Positions 19,291-28,997 are shown, counted from the stretch's first letter. The stretch is DNA of 64,000 nucleotides from Trichodesmium sp050015995 (GCF_050015995.1 NZ_JBNHEP010000288.1:1-64000); one strand, 5' to 3'. The notes: a model not told the origin generated them from the sequence alone. Numbers and translations are program-made.

Positions 19291-19870
19291 TAATTGAAGA
19301 AGGAAGAAGGAGTAAAGTAGATTAGTCTATAAATTAATACCATTTTGATAAATGTTGACTACGAATCTTTATTCCCTATTCTCTATTCCCTAGTTAGAAG
19401 AGTGAGAAATAGAACAGGAGAAAAAGATAAAATCTCAGCCATGATCNNNNNNNNNNNNNNNNNNNNNNNNNNNNNNNNNNNNNNNNNNNNNNNNNNNNNN
19501 NNNNNNNNNNNNNNNNNNNNNNNNNNNNNNNNNNNNNNNNNNNNNNATACAACTATCAGGACTGTAATTTATCAAACTTCAAACATACCTGTTTTTCTCT
19601 GAAGAAGGAAGAAGGAAGAAGAAGTAAAGTAGATTAGTCTATAGATTAATACCATTTTGATAAATGTTGACTACGAATCTTTATTCCCTATTTTCTATTC
19701 CCTAGTTAGAAGTTAGAAGAGTGAGAAATAGAACAGGAGAAAAAGATAAAATCTCAGCCATGATCATATTCACCATCTCCCAATATTTATAGCCGTTTTC
19801 ATAAATATAGAATACAACTATCAGGACTGTAATTTATCAAACTTCAAACATACCTGTTTTTCTCTGTAGT
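19291..19870. repeat. ~312-bp tandem duplication containing an assembly gap
   Basis: The block starting AGTAAAGTAGATTAGTCTAT occurs at 19311 and again at 19623, and both copies end with TACCTGTTTTTCTCTG. The unit contains TTCCCTA-type heptamers. The first copy is interrupted by 100 Ns (19447-19546), so the true gap length is probably an estimate. Confidence 0.85.
19447..19546. other. Assembly gap (100 N)
   Basis: Run of 100 Ns inside the first unit of a tandem duplication. From the second copy the missing sequence can be guessed to be close to 19769-19811 in content, if the units are alike. Confidence 0.98.
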
Positions 19871-20157
19871 CTACCTTTGTGAAAACCGCTATAAGTGCAT
19901 AAATAAACCTCTCTTAAAATCCAAAATAAAATTAATTATTATTCATAAATTATCAATCTATTACCTCTTTTATAGAAATGTCTAATAGTTTCCAAATGAG
20001 TTCTATAGATACTCAAGATACTCAACAAAATAGTTGTCTGTTTTTTTGATGAGATAGAATATAATTTATACCCTTCCTGGCTAAATAAAAGTATGATTTT
20101 ACAGCAGTTAGGAGTCAGGACTCTCAGATTTATACTAAGTTACAAAACAATTAAACT

Positions 20158-21497
20158 ATCAGTAATAAAGAAAGTACCAAAGAATATCCACTTAAAACAG
20201 AGAATAATGGTATAATTAGTCTGAAGCCACAACAGTATATTCATGTTCTTGACAATAATACTGGTGTTACCAGACTAGAAATAGGTCCGCAAACTATTAC
20301 TCTAGGAGATGCGGAAAGGTTAGTCTTACAACCAAGACCGACCATTGTGGTTCCACCTAGCTATTACTGTATAGTGGCTAATCCTGTATTAAGAGATAGT
20401 AATGGTCAACTGGTGGTAGATGAGTATGGTCAAATTAGACTTAGATATGGCGATCGCGAAATTCGCTTTGCTCAAGACCCTTTCCCTTTATATCCAGGAG
20501 AAATACTCGAAGAAGATGTAACTCAACTACAGATAGTTGAGACAAACCAAGCACTACGTCTCAAAGCAATACGAGATTTTACTGATACAGTCACCGTTGC
20601 AGGAGAGTCTCAAACCGTCATTCGTGCTACAGGGGATGAATGGTTATTTGAGGGGCCGGGAACTTACACCCCAAGGGTAGAAGTTGAAGTCATAGATATA
20701 GTTACCGCTAAAATAATTAAACCTAACCAAGCCTTACGACTCCTGGCAAGACAAAATTGTATAGACCGTCAAGGTAACAGACGTAGAGCGGGGGAAAAAT
20801 GGTTGGTCAGGGAAGAAGGTGACTAATATTGATATTCAGTCCGTGGAGCCAGTTGATGAGGAGACGTTGAAGAGTTTACAGAAGTCGGTACAACTAGCAA
20901 TTCAAATTACTACTGATGCTCAGGAAGCTGCTGCCTGCCCGTCGAGATGCTGAAAGAATTGAACAGGAGGCTAAGGCGAGGTTGGACAGGCAGATAATTG
21001 TAGACAGGGGTGCTTCGGAAGTAGAGCGGAAACAATTATTGGAGTTAGAGGCGGAAAATGATGCTATTGAGGCGACGGGTATAGCTAGTGCTGAGGCTAG
21101 GGCGAAGGCAGAAGCGGCTCAGATTCAAGGCCAGTTAGCGGTGAATTTGGCACAGCAGGAAGTAGAAGCAGCACGCATTTGCCATGAGGCGGAAATGGCT
21201 CAGTTGAGGGCGCGTCACGAGACTGAGTTAGCCCATCAGCAGACACTGAATAATTTAGAGATTGAGAAGGCAAGGCAAATGGCTGAAATTACTGCCACTG
21301 AGTTTCAGCAAAAAGTGGAGGCTTTGGGGGCTGAGACAATTCAGGCGATCGCTCAAGCTGGCCCAGAAATGCAGGCCAGGTTGTTAGAGGGGCTTGGTCT
21401 TCAGAGTGTTTTGATTACTGATGGTAAGAGTCCGATTAATCTTTTTAGTACGGCTAATGGGTTGATTAATCCGAATAATGCCACAAATAAATTCTGA
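20158..21497 (+). pseudogene. Decayed major vault protein (MVP) gene
   Basis: The open frame from 20155 reads YIHVLDNNTGVTRLEIGP, then VPPSYYCIVANPVLRD, AQDPFPLYPGEILEEDV, GDEWLFEGPGTYTPR and KPNQALRLLARQNC. This is the N-terminal vault-repeat series of eukaryotic MVP, in order. It ends at 20826. From 20825 another frame reads DIQSVEPVDEETLKSLQKSVQLAIQITTDAQEAAA (shown in part), the start of the MVP cap helix. A third frame (20916-21497) continues RRDAERIEQEAKARLDRQ...AGPEMQARLLEGLGLQS and LITDGKSPINLF, the conserved MVP end. The central repeats and shoulder (roughly 400 residues in the family) are missing. The expected start codon reads ATC (20158-20160) before SNKEST. Two frame changes remove function. 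Confidence 0.9.
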
Positions 21498-21619
21498 TTC
21501 TTGATTTGTTGAAAATTTTTTGAAAGCAAGGGGTAGGAAGGAATTTTTTCTATTAAAAAACTATTGTCTATTCAGGCAAGTCTCTACTTTTTTCTCTCTT
21601 CCATATTGCCTGTTTCTTT

Positions 21620-21700
21620 GTAAGCATTTCTGTGCCGGAATGCTCCGCAAACAGCTATTAGCGGTCAGCTCTCATTTTTTTAATAAATGAAGTAAGCATT
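21620..21700. repeat. Dispersed repeat family B, partial
   Basis: Starts GTAAGCATTTCTG and contains CAGCTATTAGCGGTCAGCT, matching the left part of the family B copies at 31784 and 41357. A GCCGGAATGCTCCGC palindrome is embedded. Confidence 0.55.
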
Positions 21701-21779
21701 GTTTAAGACTTCTGAAGTTACCAGGGGAACTTTTAATTTATATTTATAATTAGATTAAATCTGTCAATGCTAACTTCTG

Positions 21780-21931
21780 CTTTAAAGCAGGGCTATTTCA
21801 TTCTAGAATAAACTGAGGATTTTACTAGCTTTTAGAGATTGGTTGATATAACCTTCAACCCTTGAAAAGACATATTTTCTTTAAATGCAGAAAAAGTCAT
21901 AAATTAGAACGAAATAGCCCTGGCTTTAAAG
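21780..21931. mobile_element. MITE-like element, ~150 bp
   Basis: Ends CTTTAAAGCAGGGCTATTTC (left) and GAAATAGCCCTGGCTTTAAAG (right) are inverted with few mismatches over about 25 bp. No coding capacity. A related single end (GAATGAGATAGCCCTG) occurs near 49757. Confidence 0.7.
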
Positions 21932-21999
21932 GGTATAACTTATTAGTTATTAAAATCGCTCTGAAAGCTAAAATCTGACGGCTGAATACTTACCGGATA

Positions 22000-22218
22000 A
22001 TTAATAATTAAATAATTAAATAATTAAATAATTAAACAGTTTAGGTTAAAAGCCTCCCCTTTGGATAGGGGAAAAAAGCGGTCGTTTGCGGAGCATTCCG
22101 TAGGATGGGATGGCGAGGTTTCCTCGCTAGCCTCCAATCTCCCCTTGAGAAATAAATTTTTTCCTTATTGGTCAATCCTCTCCCTTTTAGGGTAAGGTAA
22201 TTATCCATTATCCATTAA
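22000..22218. repeat. Dispersed repeat family A with GC-rich core, copy 1
   Basis: AT-rich ends made of TTAATTAT units enclose AAAGCCTCCCCTTT and CAATCCTCTCCCTTTT blocks. In between lies a GC-rich core beginning AAAAAGCGGTCGTTTGCGG and including GGATGGGATGGCGAGG. Other copies: 32865, 42412, 49200, 50868, 52583, 57732 (partial), 59380, 37663 (partial). Confidence 0.8.
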
Positions 22219-22230
22219 TGAAGTTTCTTT

Positions 22231-22569
22231 TTAAATTGTGGCTGAATTATTCAGACTAATTTGATATACCATAACTGCTACAGCAGCAATACCAGTTAAA
22301 ATCATTAACCCCGCAGGCATCATTTTACGGGTTTTAACTAAACGGATAATAAATGTAATTACTAGAATAGTTGTTATAACTATAGAAAATATTAAACCCC
22401 AATATATTCCTATTAGCTGAATAATACCACTAATAATTAGTAGTAAACCGCTGACACTACCAGATATTAAGGATATTTTGCTGCCTACTTTTGTATATCC
22501 AATAATGCCTCCAACAATTGCTAATATACCATAGGCGATCGCTGCTATTATGCCGATATTTATAGTCAT
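22231..22569 (-). CDS. TMEM14 family membrane protein
   Basis: A 112-residue protein with four predicted membrane segments: residues about 4-24, 32-52, 54-76 and 86-105. The GIIGYTKVGSKISLISG block after the first helix and the TRKMMPAGLMILTG block before the last are the hallmarks of the TMEM14 (UPF0136) family, which also occurs in plant plastids, where members are linked to fatty acid export. Length is normal for the family. Transport of fatty acids here is inference by homology. Single gene, no clear ribosome site. Confidence 0.82.
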   Translation of the reverse strand: MTINIGIIAAIAYGILAIVGGIIGYTKVGSKISLISGSVSGLLLIISGIIQLIGIYWGLIFSIVITTILVITFIIRLVKTRKMMPAGLMILTGIAAVAVMVYQISLNNSATI

Positions 22570-22714
22570 TATTATTAAATTCCAAAAACTAAAACTAACT
22601 TATACAGCTTATTTGTGGCAATAGCTAGCCAATTTATCAAAACTTAATATTGCTTAAATAAGGCTTGCTGATTAACTGATAAAGCATTTACAGATAAAGG
22701 CTAAAGCCTTTATT

Positions 22715-22795
22715 ATGTGAAAAAAGTGCAAGCTTTTCGGTCGTTTAACCTCAAAAAGTTAGCATTTTGAGCAGATAAAGGCCGAAAAATCAAGG
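22715..22795. repeat. Dispersed repeat family D, copy 1
   Basis: About 80 bp (GTGAAAAAAGTGCAAGCTTT onwards) matching 50757-50841 in the same orientation with roughly ten differences. Confidence 0.65.
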
Positions 22796-23105
22796 GAGAA
22801 TTATTCCTACTACCTCACTCTAGAATTCCTATTACTCCTAAATTATGAATCAAAAGGTCCTCAGCTAATCTTAGTAATTGCTTCATTCTTTCCCAAGCTG
22901 ATAATGCAGTTCCTCTGTAAGAGGCTAGCTGACTGCAAGTTAGCTGAATACTTAAAGATTAGATAAAAAGTCGGAAATGATTAGTTCGGAAATGATTAGT
23001 TCTGTTCTTTGTTCCCAAATTCCGAGAGATTTTATACACAACCAGACTGAGGACTACTACAACAGTTTTTGAGATATTTCCCTATTCTCAGGCATATCTG
23101 AAGTC

Positions 23106-23334
23106 GTAAGCATTCAGTTATTAGCTAGCCTCTTACGAAGGAACTACATTAACAGCAGTCAGCAATAACAATCAAGTCAGTTATTGGGTAATTAAGTCTA
23201 GACAATTTGTAGAGGTGACATAGCAGAGAACTTAGTTTATCCAATCTGCTTTTCCCTATACTTTTAATTCTTCTAACTTCACTTATCCTGATGCTAGTAA
23301 CTGGTAGCTAATGACTGATAGCTGAATGTTTACC
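23106..23334. repeat. Dispersed repeat family B, copy
   Basis: Begins GTAAGCATTCAGTTATTAGC and ends with ATAGCTGAATGTTTAC, the inverted ends of family B. Confidence 0.6.
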
Positions 23335-23383
23335 TTAAGTCAATGTAAAAAAACAGTAGTTTAGAACTATAAGATAGTAAAAT

Positions 23384-23512
23384 TATAGCAATTCCCATAC
23401 TGGTAAGGTACAAAATCTGTTTGTTTTAGGGAACAGGGAATAGGGAAAACTTAACTGGGAATAGAATAGAAATAAATATAGGTGTATCTTATTAGCCTGA
23501 TAAACGCTATAT
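23384..23512. repeat. Dispersed repeat family C, copy 2
   Basis: Inverted ends TATAGCAATTCCCATAC...GGTAC and GTATCTTATTAGC...AACGCTATAT enclose TTCCCTA-type heptamers. Confidence 0.55.
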
Positions 23513-23598
23513 CTCTATAATTACATGTTTATTTACTCAACAAAATTAGTGAAAAAAATAGCCTGTGATTAATCAGTCTATCAAATAATTAATCAATT

Positions 23599-24906
23599 AT
23601 GTCTTGTTTAGATGCCCAAGTTATCGCCCAAATTCAAAACTTGCAACAGCAAATAGCATCTCTTTTGTTATATCAGTCTGTTCTCAAAAAAACAGTGGGT
23701 GAAGCTTTTATCCTGCTCTTACAATCTTTGTCTAAAAATGATGGGATGGGAATAGAATGTATTCGAGCTTATGGTAATTGGTTTAGAACTATTGCTAGTA
23801 AAAATATTTCCTGGCAAGAATATCTAATTTCTCAGATTATTCAAGATGATAATCCCTTTAGTCAACAAGTTCAAAAAATAAATATTACCAGCCTATCTCC
23901 AAATTTAATCGCAGCAGCAAAACATGATTTGCAAGTTTTACAAAATCTTTATCAGTGCAGTGGTACAACAATTAGTCAGTGGGTAAAAACAATAGCTAAA
24001 TTAGAAAAACCTCCCATTGCTTGGGAACTAGAATCAGAAAAAAAAGAAGCTATATACGAAAAATTAAGAAATTTAGAAAATTGGTCAGATGCTATTGAGA
24101 CCTTAGCCACTCACTATAGTTATTTTGGCACAGGTTTATTCCCTGAATCAATTGCCTTTGAATGGCGCAATGGTCAACTATTAACTATTACCCATCACGA
24201 TCCAGTTAAATTAAAAGAATTAATAGGATATGAATTCCAACGAGACACTTTAATCAAAAATACAGAATTTCTTCTATCAGGATATCCAGCACTTAATGTT
24301 TTACTTTATGGTAGTCGTGGTTCCGGGAAATCTTCCTTAGTAAAAGCTTTATTAAATGAATATAGTCAACGTAATCTGCGTTTAGTTGAAGTAGCTAAGT
24401 CTGACTTAAAAGATTTACCATTAATTGTGGAAAAATTACGGAATGTTCCACAAAAATTTATTATCTTTGTTGATGACCTTTCCTTTGAAGAAGATGATGA
24501 TACTTTTAAAGCTTTAAAAGTTGTTTTAGAAGGTAATTTAACTGCTAGACCAGCAAATGTGGTAGTCTATGCTACATCAAATAGAAGGCATTTAATAAGA
24601 GAATTCTTTAACGATCGCCCTCGCCCAAAAGATAGTGATGAAGTGCATAATTGGGATACAGTTCAAGAAAAGCTTTCTTTTAGCGATCGCTTTGGTTTAA
24701 CCTTAACTTTTGAACCTGCTAACCAAGATACCTATTTAATAATTGTCAGGCATCTGGCAAAGCAAGAAAAAATCAATCTAAATCCTGAAGATTTAGACTA
24801 TCAAGCCTTACAATGGGCAACTAGAAATAATGGTCGTTCTGGACGAACGGCACGACAATTTATTGATTTTCTCAAAGCTAATTTAGCAGTTTTTGAGAAG
24901 TATTGA
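23599..24906 (+). CDS. DUF815 family AAA ATPase
   Basis: A 435-residue ATPase of the DUF815 family. The C-terminal half carries Walker A GSRGSGKSSLVKALL (about residues 238-250), Walker B FIIFVDDLSFEE and the sensor region VVVYATSNRRHLIREFF, followed by a lid-like helical domain with RSGRTARQFIDFL. The N-terminal half (about 1-200) is helical with no motif I recognise. The family is widespread in bacteria and resembles loader-type ATPases; the partner is not known. No clear operon: the next gene is 200 bp downstream on the same strand. Confidence 0.88.
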   Translation: MSCLDAQVIAQIQNLQQQIASLLLYQSVLKKTVGEAFILLLQSLSKNDGMGIECIRAYGNWFRTIASKNISWQEYLISQIIQDDNPFSQQVQKINITSLSPNLIAAAKHDLQVLQNLYQCSGTTISQWVKTIAKLEKPPIAWELESEKKEAIYEKLRNLENWSDAIETLATHYSYFGTGLFPESIAFEWRNGQLLTITHHDPVKLKELIGYEFQRDTLIKNTEFLLSGYPALNVLLYGSRGSGKSSLVKALLNEYSQRNLRLVEVAKSDLKDLPLIVEKLRNVPQKFIIFVDDLSFEEDDDTFKALKVVLEGNLTARPANVVVYATSNRRHLIREFFNDRPRPKDSDEVHNWDTVQEKLSFSDRFGLTLTFEPANQDTYLIIVRHLAKQEKINLNPEDLDYQALQWATRNNGRSGRTARQFIDFLKANLAVFEKY

Positions 24907-25107
24907 AGAAGATGATAGGTTGCAGGTGATAGGTTTGAGGTTCTCTTGAATAATAGTGGAGTTTTTCACTCAATTTTATAGATGTTACCTAAAATTTTCT
25001 CATCTATAACCTAGGACTTACAACCTATTTCCTAAAACCTAACACTTAAGGTTGCCGAAAAATCGGAGCCTAGTAACAGTAAAAAAATTACTAATGAGGT
25101 AACTAAA

Positions 25108-25554
25108 ATGGGTCTTTTTGAGCAAGGAACAGCAACAATACAAGCTACTGATATTAAATTAGAACCTGCTGAAGCTTTTGCAGCTATCGCTTTAATTGCT
25201 GTAGCTGCTGATGGTATTATTACTGAAAGTGAAAAACAAGGTATTAGTAATATTTTCTCTCGCATGGAACTATTCTCTAATTATTCAGAAGAAGGTAAGA
25301 GAGAAATGTTAGATCGTCTCTTGGGTATGATTAAGAATAAAGAGATTAAGCCTTTGTTTGATGCTGCAGTTATTAAACTTCCTCAAGAGTTAAAGGAAAC
25401 AGTTTTTGCTGTTAGTACAGATTTGGTTTTAGTAGATGGAGATCTTGCTGAAGAGGAAGAACAACTTTTGAATGAATTGTATAATACTTTGGAAATTTCC
25501 GAAGCAGTAGCTAATAAGATTATTGATGTAATGATGATTAAAAATAAGGGTTAA
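25108..25554 (+). CDS. TerB-like protein, copy 3
   Basis: A 148-residue protein with a full TerB-type helical repeat: FAAIALIAVAADGIITESEKQGI (about 29-51) and the mirrored TDLVLVDGDLAEEEEQLL near 105-125, each with the D-G-x-(x)-x-x-E-x metal-loop pattern. It is longer than, and clearly diverged from, the pair at 4.3-5.8 kb. GAGGTAAC lies upstream of the ATG, a weak ribosome site. Role unknown; in cyanobacteria such proteins are usually stand-alone and not tied to tellurite resistance operons. Confidence 0.8.
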   Translation: MGLFEQGTATIQATDIKLEPAEAFAAIALIAVAADGIITESEKQGISNIFSRMELFSNYSEEGKREMLDRLLGMIKNKEIKPLFDAAVIKLPQELKETVFAVSTDLVLVDGDLAEEEEQLLNELYNTLEISEAVANKIIDVMMIKNKG

Positions 25555-26001
25555 TTTAACAAATCTGCGACTATAATTCAGGAGTCAAGAGGTAATAAGA
25601 AAGAAGAAGACTGTAGTTATAATTCAGGAATTCATAAAGGGTTTAAATTTCCCGTGCTTATTGCCTTCTTCACTTCTGCTTTACTTCAAAAAATTAATTT
25701 TGATTGATATGCAATTAAAAATCCTAAATTTAAGATTTTAGTAATTGCTTATTTTTCCATGAAAGTTTTGGCTAAAGTTTAGAAATTCTATACTAAATCC
25801 ACCTTAGTAAGAGGGGATTCAAAAAATTCAAAGCCTTTGCCTAGATTAAGATTTGAGGATAGGATACTTGTATCCTTTAATAACTGGATTTGGTATTATT
25901 ATTTCTGAGTTTGAAATCCTTTGTAATGGTTTGGAGACCAAACTCGTACTTCGTATTTTTCAAGATATTATGTATCCTCACCATTCGATTTAATTCTATC
26001 A
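25555..26001. other. Spacer before DHNA-CoA thioesterase gene
   Basis: AT-rich. No gene or clear repeat beyond a short AGGATACTTGTATCCT palindrome at about 25860-25876. Confidence 0.45.
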
Positions 26002-26418
26002 ATGTCTTTTTACTATACAAGAATAGTTCATTTTCAGGATACTGATGCTGCAGGTGTGGTTTATTTTGCTAATGTTTTAGCAATGTGCCATGAAGCTTAT
26101 GAGACATCTTTAATAGCATTTGGTATTAATTTGAAGGTTTTTTTTAGTAATCAAGAAGTTGCTATTCCAATTATTCATGCTAGTGTTGATTTTCGTCGTC
26201 CGATGTTTTGTGGGGATGAGTTAAGTATTAAATTAATGCCTAAAGGTTGGGGAGATGATGAGTTTGAAATTTCTTATCAAGTCTTTTTAAAAGAAGTGGG
26301 AAAAATGTGGGTGGCTAGAGCTAATACGAAACACGTTTGTATTCATCCTCAAACTAGAAGTAGGCAAAAATTATCTGATGAAATGAGGCGATGGTTATTG
26401 AGTTTTGGAAGTTCGTAG
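26002..26418 (+). CDS. 1,4-dihydroxy-2-naphthoyl-CoA hydrolase
   Basis: A 138-residue hot-dog thioesterase that releases 1,4-dihydroxy-2-naphthoate from its CoA ester in phylloquinone synthesis. The catalytic motif FQDTDAAGVVYFAN (about residues 11-24) has the conserved Asp before AAGVVYF as in the cyanobacterial enzyme (Synechocystis Slr0204 family). The IIHASVDFRRPMFCGDEL block forms the second strand-helix region. Length is exactly that of the family. It lies near menE and menC, which supports the assignment, but on the opposite strand. Confidence 0.9.
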   Translation: MSFYYTRIVHFQDTDAAGVVYFANVLAMCHEAYETSLIAFGINLKVFFSNQEVAIPIIHASVDFRRPMFCGDELSIKLMPKGWGDDEFEISYQVFLKEVGKMWVARANTKHVCIHPQTRSRQKLSDEMRRWLLSFGSS

Positions 26419-26446
26419 TTAAGTAAAATTAGAGGAGAATAGAATT

Positions 26447-26736
26447 ATGGATACATTGAAGCCTTTTTATGATTTGATAATAAATTCCTTGAAGATAGGA
26501 TTTACAATATTTTTCTTTGTAGTTCGTTTAATTGCACCATTTGAGAATAGATGTCTGATTTTTGCGATAATTGCAGCTATCATCATTTTTTTCCTTGCTA
26601 CCGTTTTTTCTCCCTTTATCCAGAATATTCAGGGAACTGAAAATGCTATAGATATCAACTATGCTTCTTCGTATTGACTGGAGGATTTGCTTTAGGAAAA
26701 ATATCACAGTGGATAACAAAAAGATTATTCATGTAA
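26447..26736 (+). pseudogene. Small membrane protein, possibly frameshifted
   Basis: A frame from 26447 with a good ribosome site (GAGGAG, about ten bases upstream) encodes 76 residues with two hydrophobic segments and stops at 26677. A second frame, open to 26736, carries TGGFALGKISQWITKRLFM, which reads like the natural end of a membrane protein. A single frame change near 26655-26670 would join them. I do not recognise the family. It follows the thioesterase by 28 bases and may be co-transcribed. Confidence 0.5.
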
Positions 26737-26888
26737 ATCAAGTAAAATTGAAAAATTTAATATAGATAAAGTCATAACAGACTAGATTTTTATATCAGTC
26801 AAGTTAAGTTATATTACTCTAATAATTTGATTGACATATGAGAAAAGTTTTTTGAGTTTTCAGGTTTCATAGTGGGAGAGTTAGAAGT

Positions 26889-27341
26889 TTATTGATTATT
26901 TAAAAGTCGCTGATAATCTTCTCTTTGTCGAATATCATCTAATGGTGATTCTGGTTGTGGAGGTTCATCATAAAATAATTCAAATTCCATAGTTTGAATA
27001 CTAGCATTTTTGAGTATGACTTGAATTCTCAGCTTACCAGGTTTCCAAATTTTAGAACCAAGTTTTAATATCTTGCACTCAATACCTTCTATAGGAAAAA
27101 TTAACTTGATATTTCCGAAAGTAATTCCTACTTCATTTTCAATAATTTCTAGCCTTTGTTCAAAAAGTCAAGAGGCAATTTGCTTAGAACTATTTGTGTC
27201 TTTATCTACATATCGCTTCCAGAATCTATCTCTAATTTTTTTCCCTGCTAACTCCTTAAACCGTTCAACAGTAAAAATATCCTTCCCAATCATTAAAAAA
27301 ATATCAGCATCAAATTCTAAAGGTTCAAATGTATTAGTCAT
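26889..27341 (-). pseudogene. KGK-domain protein with one in-frame TGA
   Basis: The minus-strand frame of 151 codons from ATG 27341 to TAA 26889 is open except for a TGA at codon 58 (27168-27170). After it, the sequence GIECKILKLGSKIWKPGKLRI and SPLDDIRQ matches the cyanobacterial KGK domain, including its ...PGK/KGK stretch. The N-terminal half (EFDADIFLMIGKDIFTV) also looks coding. One base change (for example CGA to TGA) explains the stop. Function of KGK proteins is unknown. Either a recent pseudogene or a sequencing error. Confidence 0.72.
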
Positions 27342-27511
27342 AATATCCGAGCAAACTTTTATCTAGTTAAGAATAACACAATACTTTCACAAATATAAAA
27401 TGTATTTGTACAGTTTCCTTATTTTATAAAATAACAACAAAGCCAAATTTTATATTCACCAATTTCAAACAATACTTATCCGATAATTGGTAGTGGCAGA
27501 CTGTTTATACC

Positions 27512-28927
27512 CTATCCTCTAATTTTTTCCAGAGTAATTTCCTTCAATAATTCCCGATTAATTTTTCCTTGAGAATTACGAGGTAAGCTTTCAACCTTTA
27601 GCCAATATTTAGGTTGTTTAAATTTGGTCAATTTTCCATCAATAGCAACTAACAATTTTTCCCTAGAAACTTCAAAATTATTACCAACATAAACAGCAGT
27701 TACAACTTCACCCCAATATTTATCAGCTAAACCAATTACACAAACATCAGTAACTAACCCAGTTGCTAAAATAGCAGCTTCCACTTCTGCCGGAAAAACA
27801 TTTTCCCCACCAGTAATAATTTTTTGACTGCTACGACCTACTATTTTTAAGTAACCTTGATCATCAAAAAATCCTAAATCATCCGTTGCTAAACTTTCAT
27901 AATTCTTAAATATATTAGGATAATATCCTAAGGCTAAAGAATTAGCTTGAATACTAATATTACCAATTTTATTATGACTTAATATCTCCCGATTTTCATT
28001 TTTAACGATAATTTTAGCGTGAGGTAATACTTGACCGTTACTATTATTTCCTGCTAAAAAATCTTCTGGTTTAAGAGTCGCAACTTGAGAAGCAGTTTCT
28101 GTCATTCCATAAGTTGGAGCTAATTTAATCTGATATTTTCTTGCTGCATTAAATAATTCTTCCCAAGCAGCGGCACCACCTAAAAGCACTGTCTGAAAAT
28201 TTGATAACCAATTAGCTATTTCTGCATTTTGTAGCAAATTTTGTAACTGGGTTGGCACCAGGGAAATGAAAAAATCATTGGGGTTAATATTCCATTCCTT
28301 TTTGTCGAAAATTTCTTTATAGGATGGCAAAATTACTAGATTTCCCTCAGTGGTAAAAGAGCGCATAAACTGCATTAAACCACTGACATGATATAGGGGT
28401 AAAACACAAAATGAATTAATTTGTTGTACTTGAAAATATTCTTGGAAACCTCTAACCGATGATATTAAAGTTTCCCATGTATGAATAGCAAATTTAATTT
28501 TTCCAGATGATCCACCAGTAGGAATCATAATCAAATTTTTTTCATTAGGGAGATTTTTTTTCCAGGGATTATCTGTAGGCAACCTAGATGTTTTTTCTAA
28601 ACTCCCTTCTAGAAATTTATGGTTAAGGATATTTCCCAAAATTATGTCTGGTTGTACTGATTGTAAAACTTGTTCCCATTCCAATTTTCCCCAGTTAGGA
28701 TTACATAAAAATACTTGACAACTAGCGCCAACAGCAGCAATAAAACTGGCAATAAATTCTGTTGGTTTTAGTTCTGATATTAATACTTTGCTTGGAGTTT
28801 CTGGATTTGTTATTTTGATTAACTCGGCAAATTTTTTCTCGGCAAGACAAGAAAATTTAGTAGAGGTAAAGAAGTTGGTATCTCTTTTGAGTTGGTATTG
28901 TTTTAGGTAGTTAAAAATTTGCTTCAT
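27512..28927 (-). CDS. menE: o-Succinylbenzoate-CoA ligase
   Basis: A 471-residue acyl-adenylate-forming enzyme that activates o-succinylbenzoate with ATP and CoA. The phosphate loop IMIPTGGSSGKIKF, the adenine motif APTYGMTETAS, the hinge DLGFFDDQGYLKIVGRSSQKIITGGENVFP and the catalytic lysine region LPRNSQGKINRELL are all in order. The family assignment to MenE rests on this domain plus the neighbours menC, menH and menA on the same strand. Length is normal. Downstream is the KGK fossil; upstream a 133-bp tandem array separates it from menC. Confidence 0.92.
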   Translation of the reverse strand: MKQIFNYLKQYQLKRDTNFFTSTKFSCLAEKKFAELIKITNPETPSKVLISELKPTEFIASFIAAVGASCQVFLCNPNWGKLEWEQVLQSVQPDIILGNILNHKFLEGSLEKTSRLPTDNPWKKNLPNEKNLIMIPTGGSSGKIKFAIHTWETLISSVRGFQEYFQVQQINSFCVLPLYHVSGLMQFMRSFTTEGNLVILPSYKEIFDKKEWNINPNDFFISLVPTQLQNLLQNAEIANWLSNFQTVLLGGAAAWEELFNAARKYQIKLAPTYGMTETASQVATLKPEDFLAGNNSNGQVLPHAKIIVKNENREILSHNKIGNISIQANSLALGYYPNIFKNYESLATDDLGFFDDQGYLKIVGRSSQKIITGGENVFPAEVEAAILATGLVTDVCVIGLADKYWGEVVTAVYVGNNFEVSREKLLVAIDGKLTKFKQPKYWLKVESLPRNSQGKINRELLKEITLEKIRG

Positions 28928-28997
28928 AAATTAGTTCTGATATTAATATTTTGCTTAGGGTTTCTAGATAGGAGGTTTTGATTAAGTGAATTGTAAA

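Larger units (their letters stand above)
22570..23598. other. Repeat-filled spacer
   Basis: No gene seen. It holds one family D repeat (22715-22795, shared with 50757-50841 and centred on TTTTCGGTCG and CAAAAAGTTAGCATTTTG), one family B repeat (23106-23334) and one family C repeat (23384-23512). TTCCC-type heptamers also occur. Confidence 0.55.

Noticed and set aside
20347..20826. A complete short gene starting at GTG
   Set aside because: The open frame and clear vault-protein homology extend 60 codons upstream, so the GTG is internal to a decayed MVP gene.
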